The position numbers were made by a program, and so were the translations under genes. A stretch of 64,000 nt of DNA, taken from contig CANUEZ040000107.1 of NCBI GenBank assembly GCA_948099385.1, positions 3,286,001-3,350,000 on the forward strand, read 5' to 3'. Below are positions 23,631 through 34,279 of this stretch, one piece after another (the stretch's first letter is position 1; every line of letters starts with the position of its first letter). Under the pieces are notes generated by a model. It saw only the letters and a list, made by a program, of their open reading frames with translations, was not told the DNA's origin and ran no database searches. The stretch is from Fasciola hepatica. Lineage: Eukaryota; Platyhelminthes; Trematoda; Plagiorchiida; Fasciolidae.

Positions 23631-24059
23631 GAAGGGAACGCCCTATTCACTAGACATTACTCCCAATAACAGCCCAGTCAATCACTGGAGAAGAAAAAGG
23701 GTTTCCCACTGGAGGTATGGTATATGCTCGTGACTACCACCCCTGGAAGCCAACATGGAGCGAGGCAGTGATGGCCTAAATAGTGGGACAAGTTACCTAC
23801 GAGGTCAGCACCACAAATGGAATGTGGATAAGCCACCGCAACCAACTGCGCACCCGGTGGGCTTCCGTGGGGGCCAAAAACTACGAAGTACCATTACCTT
23901 AAGACATTCCACTGGACACATTCCAGATGCCGACAATCACCAGAATCGAAGTTGAGCCAAGCCTTGCCCCCAGCAGGTAGACAGATCGTCGGTGACGCCC
24001 AGTACAGCCGTTGCAAACTAATCCATGTGCCAAGGAGTACCGTTAACTTCTTCGGGGGG

Positions 24060-24436
24060 TGTTGGAGAAATACCTATCCCTCTAAATCAATGCCGAGGAA
24101 TTCGAATCTCCGGTCAGGTTCCGCCTACTTCAAGTCTTTAGAGAGGTAATTGAATATCCATTTTGAAATTAAATGACGCGCGGTTGTATTTGTGCTGAAA
24201 CCTTCGCCGGCGCGCGCTCTTGTTGTAATCTGCAAGGCACATAAATTTCATATGAACAGCCGAGCTGCAATGTACAACCACCTTTGGTCCAGAACCAAAT
24301 ACACGGCTGAGCTGAAGGTCTTGTCTTCGAAGTTCTTACTTCCTTGTGTGAGTTGTCCTGGGACGGAGTACCGGTAATGGCACGAGAACTGCGACGGTGT
24401 GACACTGACCGCTCGATACTCGTTTGGGGGCTCGCA
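24060..24436 (+). repeat. 3' LTR of the 19.7-kb gypsy element
   Basis: Starts TGTTGGAGAAATACC right after a G-rich tract. The body matches 19730-20056 almost perfectly. After 24436 the two copies diverge at once (cctggtgagc against the internal region of the 5' side), which sets the right edge. An AATAAA lies at 24460, just outside. Confidence 0.8.
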
Positions 24437-24966
24437 CCTGGTGAGCTGTGCGGGACAATAAAACCACGGGGTTTTGGAAGTGGTAATGCGGCCGTTTATT
24501 TCAGTCTTAACAGAGGCAAGAAGGTGTCTCGCCGGAACTAATTCTAGGGGGTGTAATGTGCGCGAGTTCAAGTAGATTAGCCGGAGGAGAAGTCTTTGCA
24601 AGGGTTTCATCGATCACCTCGACCCTATCTCTAGTCCCAATGATGCACCTTTTGGGACAAGTTGAACCACTGGAATTCTAAGCTTTACGCAACGATAATT
24701 GGCCCCTCGCCAAATAACGTAATGGATCCGATGGCACTCCGTAATCCATAGGAAAATCATCAGACTGACTTACTTTTCACTGGTTTGGTAAGTCTGTGGC
24801 CGCAAACGACTGTCCTGTCACTGTCATTGGGCCAGCAGCACTTAAGTGAGACCCCATTGCTGACCACAGCATGAAGCTTTCGTTCTACAGCTTCTTGAAT
24901 ATTTCTACTTGCGTGCCAAGGGAATGTTCTGAGGCACCATCGTTGCCTGCTCGTGTAGTAACATAC
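24437..24966. other. No recognisable element; 3' flank of gypsy and of the minus-strand gene
   Basis: Nothing with domain character. If the minus-strand gene continues, its next exon or 3' end would lie in or left of this stretch. Confidence 0.5.
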
Positions 24967-25169
24967 CGTTTGTTCAAAGCTTGGCCAGTTCGCAGGACGT
25001 CGTGTAAAAGGTTCAGTTCATCTAAACTGTCAAAGCATGTTAGTTTCTGCGGCGTAGCTTGAGGAAACGACGTTCCAGAAGTCGATGAAAGGGAATCCAT
25101 GGAAGCAGTTGGTCCTTCCAGACTTCTTTTAGGACTTCTCACGGAGCGGGAAGTTTTGTCTTGGTTTGA
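24967..25169 (-). CDS. Candidate exon of an unrecognised spliced gene (exon B)
   Basis: Minus-strand exon of 203 bp bounded by acceptor gaaattgtttcag (25182-25170) and donor AAACG|GTATGT (at 24967/24966). Phase 0 at its start, phase 2 at its end. It encodes a Ser/Arg/Lys-rich segment (KTSRSVRSPKRSLEGPTASM), then the more structured LDELNLLHDVLRTGQALNK. It follows exon A in frame across a 70-bp intron. No domain recognised. The Ser-rich character suggests a disordered linker in a regulatory or cytoskeletal protein, but that is a guess. Confidence 0.6.
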
Positions 25170-25239
25170 CTGAAACAATTTCAGCCTCCCTTTATGTGAG
25201 CTTGGCTGGCGTTTGACGCAAGTGGGGGGGCGAGTTTAC

Positions 25240-25338
25240 CTGCACTGCTCTGCTGCTTGAACCGCCTTTTTGACTAAATCTGTAGAATGAAACGAAGTAT
25301 TTCCTGATTGCCCTGAGGAAGTGATCAGCAACCGAGCG
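25240..25338 (-). CDS. Candidate exon of an unrecognised spliced gene (exon A)
   Basis: A 99-bp (33-codon) minus-strand exon, phase 0 at both ends: acceptor cttctccactggctag (25354-25339) and donor GTGCAG|GTAAAC. It encodes RSVADHFLRAIRKYFVSFYR then a GGSSSRAVQ tail. The frame is closed just upstream by a TAG that forms part of the acceptor, so the splice model is needed to read it. Joined in frame with exon C before and exon B after. Confidence 0.6.
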
Positions 25339-25713
25339 CTAGCCAGTGGAGAAGTGGTGGCCTGCGAGAGTAGTTGAGGCTGGCTAATGTAGGGTTTCGA
25401 GGGTACGAATGAAAGTTAACCTTTGTGGTTTCTTAGGACTTCGAACTCCGGCGTAGGTGAAGGTGATAGGTCCAGCATAATTGTTTTTGTGACGACGCAC
25501 TGTTTGGGGCCTCTCGTTGAGGAAGAATTTAATAGAACCCTCTTAACATGTGAACCTTAACAAATAACCTCCCCTCCAGCTTTGAACAGTGCTGTATATG
25601 TATGTATATGTTTCATCCACGGACGATTCACTTTACCCCTCCAACAGCTGATTCTTGAAGCCAGTAGCTACCCCAAGCTGACCTACATAATTTTTGTTCT
25701 ACTTCTGAATTAC

Positions 25714-25903
25714 TTGCAAAGTACATAGGTCCAAAATATTGGTCCTTTCAGGAATCCGACAATGACTTTCCGGATAGAAGAAGACGCCCGTTTTCCGAAA
25801 TGGTCCACGTTCGTCGTCAACGAAGGTGCTTCTAACTGACCACCAGATTCCTGTCCACCAAGGCGTGCGAATTCTAGTCGTCGAAGTGAGCATTGAGTTA
25901 CAT
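25714..25903 (-). CDS. Candidate exon of an unrecognised spliced gene (exon C)
   Basis: A 190-bp minus-strand exon: acceptor ggctttttcttag (25916-25904), donor TTGCAA|GTAATT. Read in the frame that fits exon A it contains IRTPWWTGIWWSVRSTFVDD and FRKTGVFFYPESHC, a striking Trp- and aromatic-rich segment. A second frame over the same DNA (LLDVTQCSLRRL-like, from 25976) is also open but does not end in phase with exon A. The upstream link (to exon P at 26569) would create a TGA at the junction, so an exon may be missing between them. Confidence 0.5.
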
Positions 25904-26568
25904 CTAAGAAAAAGCCCTCAATTAGGACTTGTCCACCCCGGACACGGTCACACTTAAGTGCGTACAGAAACACCAAAGCTGTGAATATGGTAACAACGAC
26001 ATGTAACTAACCAATAATACGTAAAAACAAAAGGAATTCCGTCAATAAAACCGGGGGAACAGACGACGATAATAAGAAAACGACAAAGTGCGAACAGCTC
26101 ACTTCAACGCAAATGAAGATAGTGGACAACTTTCGTCTAGCAATCACACCGGCGCCAAAGTCACACCAGTTTGTCATGCTGATTCGCGAAAAGAAATTGA
26201 CACAGAAAAAGAGCTGTTAGATTAAATCTTTTTTTACGAACACTTACGTAAAACTGGAATAATGAGGGGGGCACAGTTACCACAAGAAAATACATATGTA
26301 TGACGGTGTGAATTGGTGGCTCGTGCGAAGATAAACCCACATCGATTGCGTTTGTGACTTGCAGATGCTATGGACGTAACCCGTAAGTAAAAACCTTGCT
26401 CAAGAATTGCACTATTCTAGAAAAACGTCGTCACTCAAAATTTGACTATTATTGCAGGACGTCCAATAATGATTAATGCATTGTTCAGTTTTTTCAATGA
26501 AAACAGAACACCATTCAAAATAACGAATGGTCTGCCACGAGAGATGCAAGATATTGAAAGCGACTCAC

Positions 26569-26674
26569 CAGTCAAGAGGATTCCGGAAGTAGAGTCCACC
26601 TTTGGAAATCATTTCTCGCAGCCCCTTGTACAACTGCTCAGCTGGTTTAGGGGACCCCATTGTGAACGATTTCC
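26569..26674 (-). CDS. Candidate exon of an unrecognised spliced gene (exon P)
   Basis: A 106-bp minus-strand exon between acceptor gctttctgttcaag and the strong donor GACTG|GTGAGTCG. It encodes KSFTMGSPKPAEQLYKGL followed by REMISKGGLYFRNPLDW. The internal ATG (in a TTCACAATGG context) could also be a start codon, in which case a separate gene begins here. Phase 1 at entry, phase 2 at exit. Confidence 0.55.
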
Positions 26675-26875
26675 CTTGAACAGAAAGCATTAAAATACTC
26701 CGGCAAAATCAGAGTACCGAATTTGTAAACAAGAACGAGAAAATATGTAAAAGGAGATGAACAAAAGCAGGAGACCCCTGTAACGTTCATCAGAAGTCGG
26801 TTATAACAAATAAATGGGGCCCAGATAAAAACTATCTACACTCAGGAGCTTTCTTTTGTTCCAATTCTTGAATGT

Positions 26876-27016
26876 GACGGCAGTACCGCTGAAAACCACA
26901 GGGATATTGCGATGGATATGGGCAATACGATCCAGAAGACCAGTGGCTGCCTTGGAACTGGGGCGAGATGGTCGTGTGCGGCTGCTTCCAAGAAATGCAC
27001 AGGAAGGCTTAATAAG
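26876..27016 (-). CDS. Possible exon, frame uncertain
   Basis: Two minus-strand frames are open across about 26850-27090. One, starting after the acceptor acttattaag at phase 0, gives PSCAFLGSSRTRPSRPSSKA then LLDRIAHIHRNIPVVFSG and would exit at phase 1, fitting the entry of exon P. The other starts after acattcttcag (about 27084) and reads RKLKMPIHFTLSQHDGK. I favour the first because its phases fit at both sides, but splice signals are weak. Confidence 0.35.
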
Positions 27017-27343
27017 TGTAATCCAGTGAAAACTTTTCCATCATGTTGGCTGAGAGTAAAGTGGATAGGCATTTTCAATTTCCGCTGAAGAATGTCGGCG
27101 TCGATCCACCTTCGAGCTTCTAACAATAAAGACCTTATTCTCCCAGCAATACTCAAGCCGGGCTTTGTACGCTCACCACCACCGAAATAGCAGGTAGAAC
27201 TTTAAACCCGACTATCAAAAGCCGGGAAAGGTTGGTGGCGTATTATTAACGCACGTTTACTTAGTATCGGTATCCCATAGTAATTGACTCGGCTAATAAT
27301 GATATCTCGCAATATGAATATTGTTTCCTCCAGAATTGCTTAC

Positions 27344-27515
27344 CGAATGCGGTTTCGTTGAATCACAATAACTGCTAATCGGGAACACGGGCAGACATCT
27401 CGGAAGCACCACAAGCGCCAAAATACGCTTCAAATTAACAGGTAAATCACGATAAACAGAGGAACAAACGACATTCAGTAAGAAGTCGGCGGATTCCGGG
27501 ATGAATGTCAGTCTA
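27344..27515 (-). CDS. Candidate exon of an unrecognised spliced gene (exon h3)
   Basis: A 172-bp minus-strand exon with acceptor tgcttctattggtcag and strong donor CATTCG|GTAAGC. It encodes RLTFIPESADFLLNVVCSS, then NLKRILALVVLPRCLPVFP: hydrophobic, helix-like sequence. Entry completes the codon left open by exon h2, and exit is at phase 0. Confidence 0.62.
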
Positions 27516-27564
27516 CTGACCAATAGAAGCAAACCTCCAGGGGGCCCAATATGAATATACGGAC

Positions 27565-27778
27565 CTCATCATAGCATCTTTTTGCAGCAACACTAGGATG
27601 CTTGGGGCAAGATCCCCTGTTAGATCTACAATTCTGGCTAGAATTTGTTCAGAACTTTGCGTTCGCTTTTCAGTTTTCGCATCGTCCATCATCAATAAAA
27701 TAACATCCGCAGCCGACCGTAAAAACGCCCCCATGCCGATCTTCTTGGATGGGATATTTCCAAGTTCAGTACTGACAG
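27565..27778 (-). CDS. Candidate exon of an unrecognised spliced gene (exon h2)
   Basis: A 214-bp minus-strand exon bounded by acceptor aaagtttgctttgcag and donor GATGAG|GTCCGT. It encodes ELGNIPSKKIGMGAFLRSAA, DVILLMMDDAKTEKR and ILARIVDLTGDLAPSILVLL, amphipathic helices that look like part of a helical-repeat (ARM/HEAT-like) protein, although no family can be named. Introns on both sides are tiny: 43 bp (27779-27821) and 49 bp (27516-27564). Phases match both neighbours exactly. Confidence 0.68.
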
Positions 27779-27821
27779 CTGCAAAGCAAACTTTTATAAC
27801 GTCACAAAAAAGTATACTCAC

Positions 27822-27926
27822 CGATGCCACTGGTCAAGTTTTGGTGTTGACCCTCGTAAATTCGTTGATGGTGACCAGCTCCAAGGGTGTGGTTGACACC
27901 CTTTCGGACAATCATCACTGGATGAT
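27822..27926 (-). CDS. Candidate exon of an unrecognised spliced gene (exon h1)
   Basis: A 105-bp minus-strand exon: acceptor cctgcagtgtttag, donor GGCATCG|GTGAGT, a near-consensus donor. It encodes HPVMIVRKGVNHTLGAGHHQ then RIYEGQHQNLTSG. Exit at phase 1 joins exon h2 in frame. The gene must begin further right (above 27926), but I could not fix earlier exons. Confidence 0.6.
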
Positions 27927-30455
27927 CTAAACACTGCAGGCTGCATGTATAGTAAACACGCCATCATGCTGAAAACATTGATTGTACAGACCCGCTGACG
28001 TCTTCTTTGAACAACGACACAGACGCTCCCGCCTGAAAGCTAAGTCGCATCTAGTAAGCTGTAGAGTACTGGGTGTTACGATCCTCTGGTATGTTGGGAG
28101 TTCGCTTCAATGGACCAGTCATGAATGTCTGTCTGCAGTGTTAGTGCACAAAAACTCTAGCTGTTCGATAATATCTTATGAGTATTTTTTTCTTTCCGCT
28201 TCTCACCTCTTCCTGTATGGCTGATTTTCTGTGACCCCTCTGTCTCTCCCCCCCCCTATTATAACACCGGCAACTGTCAACCAGCCCTACTTTTCCCCCA
28301 TGTTAATCTGTTATTCTCCTGCAGTTGATAAGACCGCCCCGTACCGTGTGCGCCCAACGGTTTGACTGCTATTTATGCGATCTGAACACTCACCAGAGAC
28401 ACTCATCTCCGCTCTTGTTCTGCTCTTTTGTTTCCATTCCCACCGTTCCCCCTTGCCATTCCAACTTGATTCAGGCCTGCGCGTGACCATTGTGGCCCGG
28501 ACGTCTGCCACTTTGCCTCTTCTTCTGCTGGTTCTGTAAATGCCTGTCACCGGCCAGTCCCCCTTGGGGTAGCAACCCTCCACTGCGCAAGAGCCTCATC
28601 GCTCCGCCACCAACTGCTGAAACTTGTGAGCTTAATCCATAACTCATCTCGGATTGGCTCGCTTTGACAGTATATCTTCCTGCACCTTCCCAGTTACTGC
28701 AAACAGCCCCCCTCCCATTCCTGGTTGAGCTTGCCTTGTCAAAAGAGTCGTCAGTTTACAGCCGGTTCCCATTGCTCGACCATTCAAAACTTAGGTATGC
28801 AAATGCAAGTTGTTTGACTTTGCTCTCGTGGTACAAGCAGATTTTGAACAATATGTATTACAGACTGAGCGGGTTACCGTTTTCCTGTAAGTCACTGAAC
28901 AACTGACTGGGATTCCGTAACACTCGGCGCCCGCCCACACCAATGATAACTTCGCCGCCTGCCTAGATGGTCCATATGGACCGGTCGCCCATGGTTCAGG
29001 CAGAAAAGTGATGAACACATGGGTGTATTTTCCATTTTGAAGCCTAGGATGATATTGAGCAAAAAAATAATTATTGACGTCAAAGATGGGCATAGCAGGT
29101 ATACGTTTACCCATGGGTACCGGTACACCTATAGCTAAGTTATAAAAGGCGAATATATGGGCTTATCTCACGGCAGTTCGTTAACCCTAGACGAGTGTAA
29201 TTTTTATCACTGAATGGCGACTGATTATTCAGTCGCTTTTAGAAGAACATATGCAGGGTACTTCAGGGACATCCAGTTTAGGTCTAGCCCCGGATTTGCT
29301 ACAGGTTCACTCGATGGGACCGCCTAAATTGTGGATGATCTACGGCTCGCCACTTGGCACGAATATAAACATGCATAGCTAATGTACTGAAAGCTTTTGG
29401 TACGATGCTCATGTTCAGCAGGCACAGCGTGTCTGTCAGAGGAACTACACCTGCAGTCAAGCAGCGGGTGAGATCACGACTGAGGAAGTTATGTCCGGGT
29501 CACCACCTTCAGTTATGTAAGGAAACAAGTAGGTCACCAGCAAGACTGCCTTCACTTGCTAGTGATAATGATAGTGATAGTGGTTTATTGTCTAACTTTT
29601 GTCAGGAGGTAGTCATGATCTCACGGACAATGTAAAAAACTACCCAATTGAATGAATCATTTACAACTGTTAAAAAGGGGGCAAGTTATACCAGCAGTGA
29701 AATAAATCTTGGTGGTGTTTGAATGAAGTAAACTGAAATCATTTTTCCCGGTGAACGCCGCTTGGTTTCAGTGACGGGAAACTCTGCAGCGGCGTAAGTT
29801 CCGACCTAGAGAAATTTGAATTCGCGCTCAATCCCGGATTCCTGGGGCGCAAATTTTGGAAAAAGCGAAGTCGATCTGCAAAAGGCATTGTGGAATAGAG
29901 GGTACTTGCTGGGTTTAAGTGACTTACCTGTTATATGCATAGTGAGAAAAAACTGGACAATTTTTCATTGGTAAAAGTATTTTGGTCCATCAAATGATCA
30001 TTTATGTATACGGGACTATAAAATTGGGCTGCAAAGGCTATTCATATCTTCTGATGGCAAAAAGTGTGTGAAACGTTTTGAGAACATTTACCTGTTTTCC
30101 CAGGCAGCACAAAGGGGCACTCGACCGTCACCTGAGCTTCCCTCGGGGGGCGTCCTCAGAGAAGTAGTGCAGTACCTCAAAAAACGATCGAAGTCTATAA
30201 AAATACCGGAGGATCCATCACGAAGGCAAAAGTTTCCAGCGAGAGTCGCTGTTTAGCCACACTTCTGAATATGTATTAATTTGTTTCCGATTGGCCCCCG
30301 ATATAGAAATCTCTGCAACCTTGAATGCATTAGTTTTGAAGCTGATATTCTGTGGCCGAAAGCCGTAATAATAAAAAATATTGATGTTAAATGCCCAGTA
30401 AAATGTGTATCATGAACTTAGATTTTTCGTTTGTTTTGGTGCTTTTCTATCATAG
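27927..30455. other. Mostly unassigned, partly pyrimidine-rich
   Basis: Upstream side of the minus-strand gene, where its promoter and first exons should be. 28230-28600 is pyrimidine-rich like 8041-9620. The frame 29405-29635 (rich in Arg/Ser, with a SDNDSDSG acidic stretch) could be an exon, but nothing supports it. A 14-bp palindrome ggtccatatggacc lies at 28970-28983. No mobile element recognised. Confidence 0.45.
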
Positions 30456-30546
30456 ATACCGGTTTCTGGATGTGGCTGTTCTTCTTCGCCGCTTGGGCTA
30501 TGCAGTTGAACATTGCATGGCGTCAGTCGCATTTTGCGGTTCTCCG
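30456..30546 (+). CDS. Candidate exon of a second unrecognised spliced gene
   Basis: A 91-bp plus-strand exon between acceptor gtgcttttctatcatag and donor TCTCCG|GTGGGT. It encodes YRFLDVAVLLRRLGYAVEHC then MASVAFCGSP. It completes a codon opened by an unseen upstream exon and exits at phase 0, exactly where the next exon begins at phase 0. Confidence 0.5.
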
Positions 30547-30589
30547 GTGGGTACTTGCCATTTATTTTCATCTACTTCTTCATTTGTAG

Positions 30590-31063
30590 ATAAAAAGGAT
30601 TCACCAAAAATTGCCTGGCCGTTCCAGATCTACTATATGGAGGCGCAAGAAGCAGATTGCAGTCCGCAGAGTTAACAGGGGTATTTCAACTCGTCCCTCG
30701 TATGGGACGATGATGTACGAAGTTAGCTGCTATGAAGTTTGTTACAAATCCTTAGGCAATTGTTCCCGTTCAACGAGTAACGAGTCAGATGATTTAATTG
30801 ATGACATCGACAGTTACGAAAAAAGGAAAGAACTCATTGGCATAAGTTGCGGAGCAAAGTGTCACAGCTTTTACCAACTCTGCCGCTGTTACGCAACGCA
30901 CGATGAATTTTTAAATGCGGATAGCTGTGAGAGTATGATGAGTAGTACACCGTGTGTTCCAAACAAGAAACTAGCCTCATCTGACTTGGCAGCGACCAAC
31001 TTCACGAACGGCAAGCCTCATGGTGGTCAGCAGTATTGCAACAAGTTTATCAGTCAGGGTTAG
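30590..31063 (+). CDS. Second exon of the unrecognised plus-strand gene
   Basis: Starts after a 43-bp intron (30547-30589, gtgggt...tttgtag with a clear pyrimidine tract) and stays open for 157 codons to a stop at 31061. It begins IKRIHQKLPGRSRSTIWRRK, a basic stretch that could bind nucleic acid, passes an acidic stretch (NESDDLIDDIDSYEKRKE) and ends with a Cys/His-containing region (ISCGAKCHSF, QLCRCYATHDE). Basic start plus acidic middle is the pattern of many transposon-derived N-terminal regions, but I do not recognise the family. A further frame, 31020-31313, overlaps in another phase and may be a later exon or a frameshifted continuation. Confidence 0.5.
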   Translation: MKRIHQKLPGRSRSTIWRRKKQIAVRRVNRGISTRPSYGTMMYEVSCYEVCYKSLGNCSRSTSNESDDLIDDIDSYEKRKELIGISCGAKCHSFYQLCRCYATHDEFLNADSCESMMSSTPCVPNKKLASSDLAATNFTNGKPHGGQQYCNKFISQG

Positions 31064-34000
31064 AGAAATCAAATTTAAGACTCCAAGCAAAATAAGGAGC
31101 AAGCTTGAAGAAAGAAATTGGGATTGTAAATTTATAATTTCCAGTCTTTCTTTTCCCGAGTCAATCTGCAAAACAAAAACACTTATCGCTGGCCGATTTA
31201 GAGATTTTATTACGAGCTCTGAGACAATTATAGATGACTTGCCATCGGATCCGAGATCGTTGGTGGGGGCACCAAGCAGGATCCAAAAGAAAATTATTTG
31301 CTCCGATGGATAAGCACATTTTTGGCTAAGTGAAAGACAGTGCATAAAAAGGTCATGCAGCTGTCACAGATGCACACGACGTGGCTATTGCATCCCACGC
31401 CGGTTCATTTTTTCGTCCACCACCGGTAGGGTACACTGTGATGTCGATTCTCAAAATGGTCTCCGGGGCAATCACTATACGGGCAGTACTTCGTTTGAAG
31501 TACTACTGGTGGACGATAGCCCTGTTTTCCAGCGAGTACGTACACAGCGTTTGTCTCGGAATAATTCATCGAGTAACAAGTGTTCGTCATGGATTCACTT
31601 CTGGAAGTAGACCCATTTTGGATGTCACTGGTGCGTGACAAGTGAATGAATACTAGAAAACTGTAGAAGAATGACTTTTGTCCAACTGGCACTATGTACG
31701 TATCCATTAATTTTAATAATTCCTCAGGTCTCACGCTATAAAGCACTCAGTGATACCAATTACGTCAACTCCCATGAAGGAAGCTGCAAGACCATATTCA
31801 GTATGCATAAGTATAATAAAAACTGTGACATTCTGTTTCCAGCTATATGCATACAGTGAAGAAGACAAAACATGTAAAAGACCAGGTTTCCAAAAGTAGT
31901 ACTGATGGGAAAACTCTGGTTTGTATGTTTCAGTTTTGATGTTGTGTCCAATGTTTTCCGTTGTGATGAGCGATCCCACAACCCTTGTCGTCGATCTACA
32001 GAGAATGTTAGAGAATCTTGAGCTTTAATTTGCAAGTCAGAGCAATGCGGATGCATCGGTGCGGCTGTTGCACTGCATTATTCCTGTGTGGATTGCATGG
32101 GAGTTCCAAAGAATGAATGAAAAAAATTTGAGGGTGAAATCTTTAGCAAACAAATAGTAACTTCCGTTATTCTAATTCTGGGATTCGCGGTTAAGATTCC
32201 TGTTTGCCACGGGAATGCGTGCGTCAGATTACGCAACCGTTGATTTAGAACTCTTGTGGAGGGATTGCTCTGAAACCGATCGGTTCTTGGCCTATTTTGA
32301 GCTGTTTTTACTACTTCACTGAAAGCTTTTAGGCTGTTTCTGAGTAGTTTTTGTCCGGCTTCTGGAGGGCTTCCGAGCGGTTTGTAACAGTCATTTAAAA
32401 TATGGGGCGTGCTTCATTTTACGATGCTTTATTTTTTTCTGTTTTCTAGGTTGTGTTTTTCCAAACAAATGTCTTTATTTTACCCATTTTGGGAGCATAA
32501 AATGGAGTGGTCTTTAAAGACGTTTTTCAGGGTGCTTCAATGAATTATACCAATATACTTGAATTAAACGTCAACTAACCACAGTGCATTACTCCAGTCG
32601 TCGGCTTTCCTCGTATCAATTCAGTTTTGCTTCATGTAAGATGGCTGTCAAACAAACCGATCAAAAACCGATGACATAAACGGGCTGTGCGGTACAATGG
32701 TTTGTCTCCTGCAAAAATTAAATTGGCTGAGTGTTCTTTAGCGATACTCATTTGCAAATACAAAAGTTTGCGTGACGGTTGTCGGTGAATTTAGCCGTCC
32801 GTCATGTTATTTTGTATTTTAAAAGACTCCAAGTAAGGACAGTTTTCCTGGGACTACAATCCCTTTCATCAACCAAAAAAATACAACGATGAGTATAGCG
32901 GAGTAGACCGAATGAAGTTCCGAGCAACGATCCGCCTTTTCAAGGTGTTACGGTACAAACCAACGGCGTTAAGGTCAGTTGTGATTCGATTAGTGGTAAT
33001 TTCTTATCCTTTGCTTAACCATCCTACAATTCTGTTAGTAGCGTTAAAAGTGATAACCACGTTTTCTACTCCCCTGGTTCAATAAAAATTTCTATCATTT
33101 CCTTCATTCCAGAATCTGCAAAGCGCACCACGAGAACACATGGACGAAAACCAACTGTTCCGTGGAAACCGTAGTTTAAGTGCGTACTTCGAATCGGCAA
33201 AATATACCTGCCCCGTAAAAAGTTCATTAGAACTTATTTCCCTAATATAATAACTGTTTTAAAACGTAGGGCTTTATATGCATTTTGAGAATTATTATCG
33301 CTGAAAGGTGTGCACGGGATTTATGGTTAAGGTTATTGTTACACCGGTGACGAATTTTCATTATGCCGTAGGATAATAGCACACAGATTGGGATGGATAC
33401 TTTTATTTGGGTGTATAAAGTCCAAGTTGGTATTAAAAACTAACTGGTAGTAACGGGGTCCGATTTTGGTCATTTTCGGTGACCGTCACCTAAGTGTCCA
33501 TTTTTCTGTTCCAAAGGGGGCACTCAGGTGACGTCGAAGTGAAGCTCGGGTGACGGTCGAGCTGCTGGGGTCTTAATTATTTTTCGGGAATAAGATCCTC
33601 ACTTCCCATTGTCCCGAAATCCCTGTTTTGTGTAAAAACCATGGCGCCGATGGCGATGAGTTTTGAGGAGGATGACTGGAAGATGTAAATACTGAGACAG
33701 GTGTCTAAAGTTTTTGGGCACCGTGTACTATCCCGTGAGGCAAGGATTTCACTATGGCATGACGTAGATACAACAATGCAGATGATCCGGTCCAGAGAAG
33801 TTGGGCGAAAAGAATAACCGCTAGAAGACGATAGTCTTTCTTTTACCTGCTGGTACACCGTTGGCATAAGAAGTTCCGTAACTGTTCGGTGGAATTCGAA
33901 CAGGTGTCATGAGTTATGATAGAATGAGGGCTCTTTTCAAGACTGAACTTGGTCATATGCCGTAAGTTTGGTTTTGCTTCAGCAGGTCGCCCAGCAACAA

Positions 34001-34279
34001 TATATATATGCATAAATTAGATCATAGGTCCCATGGTTTTGTGTCTAATAGACAGATGTTCGATGAATTCAGGTGGTTTCATGTCTTCTATTATAGCTCC
34101 TTGCACAATGGGTCTCCAGCAGCAAAGGGTCACTGAACTAACTAGCTGACCTTCTAATCTGAGCATGAACCGAAACCCCGCTTCTGCTATCAATGCTTTT
34201 CATATATATGACTATTGTAACCTACGTGAAATGGCTAGCTGACGGAATCGAATGCAACTTTTTCCATCTTTTGAGGCTG
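31064..34279. other. AT-rich, no recognisable gene
   Basis: The frame 31020-31313 (REIKFKTPSKIRSKLEERN, then ETIIDDLPSDPRSLVGAPS) may continue the plus-strand gene. From 31400 to 31980 frames are open on both strands but without domains. 32060-34240 is AT-rich with no convincing frame except 33577-33867 on minus (YQQVKERLSSSSGYSFRPTS), unrecognised. A 21-base near-identity links 33541-33561 with the reverse complement of 30123-30143. Confidence 0.5.

Larger units (their letters stand above)
19683..24436 (+). mobile_element. Ty3/gypsy LTR retrotransposon with both LTRs, decayed interior
   Basis: A 4.75-kb element. LTR copies lie at 19683-20060 and 24060-24436. The 3' copy is preceded by a purine/G tract (ttcggggggtg at 24051-24061) that can be the polypurine tract. 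Gag, protease, RT, RNase H and integrase occur in that order between them. Wording of the RNase H (TLLTDHKPLLSIFG) and Gag puts it near the K02A2.6-type gypsy families common in flatworms, not near the CsRn1-like element at 59889. The interior has many frameshifts, so it is dead in this copy. I could not find a convincing target duplication. Confidence 0.82.

Noticed and set aside
24437..24455. Primer-site-like tggtgagctgtgcggg just after the second gypsy LTR
   Set aside because: It would imply a 5' LTR of another element, but no gag or pol follows and the match to any tRNA end is not convincing.
28970..28983. Perfect 14-bp palindrome ggtccatatggacc
   Set aside because: A palindrome of this size is expected by chance in 64 kb and has no supporting context.
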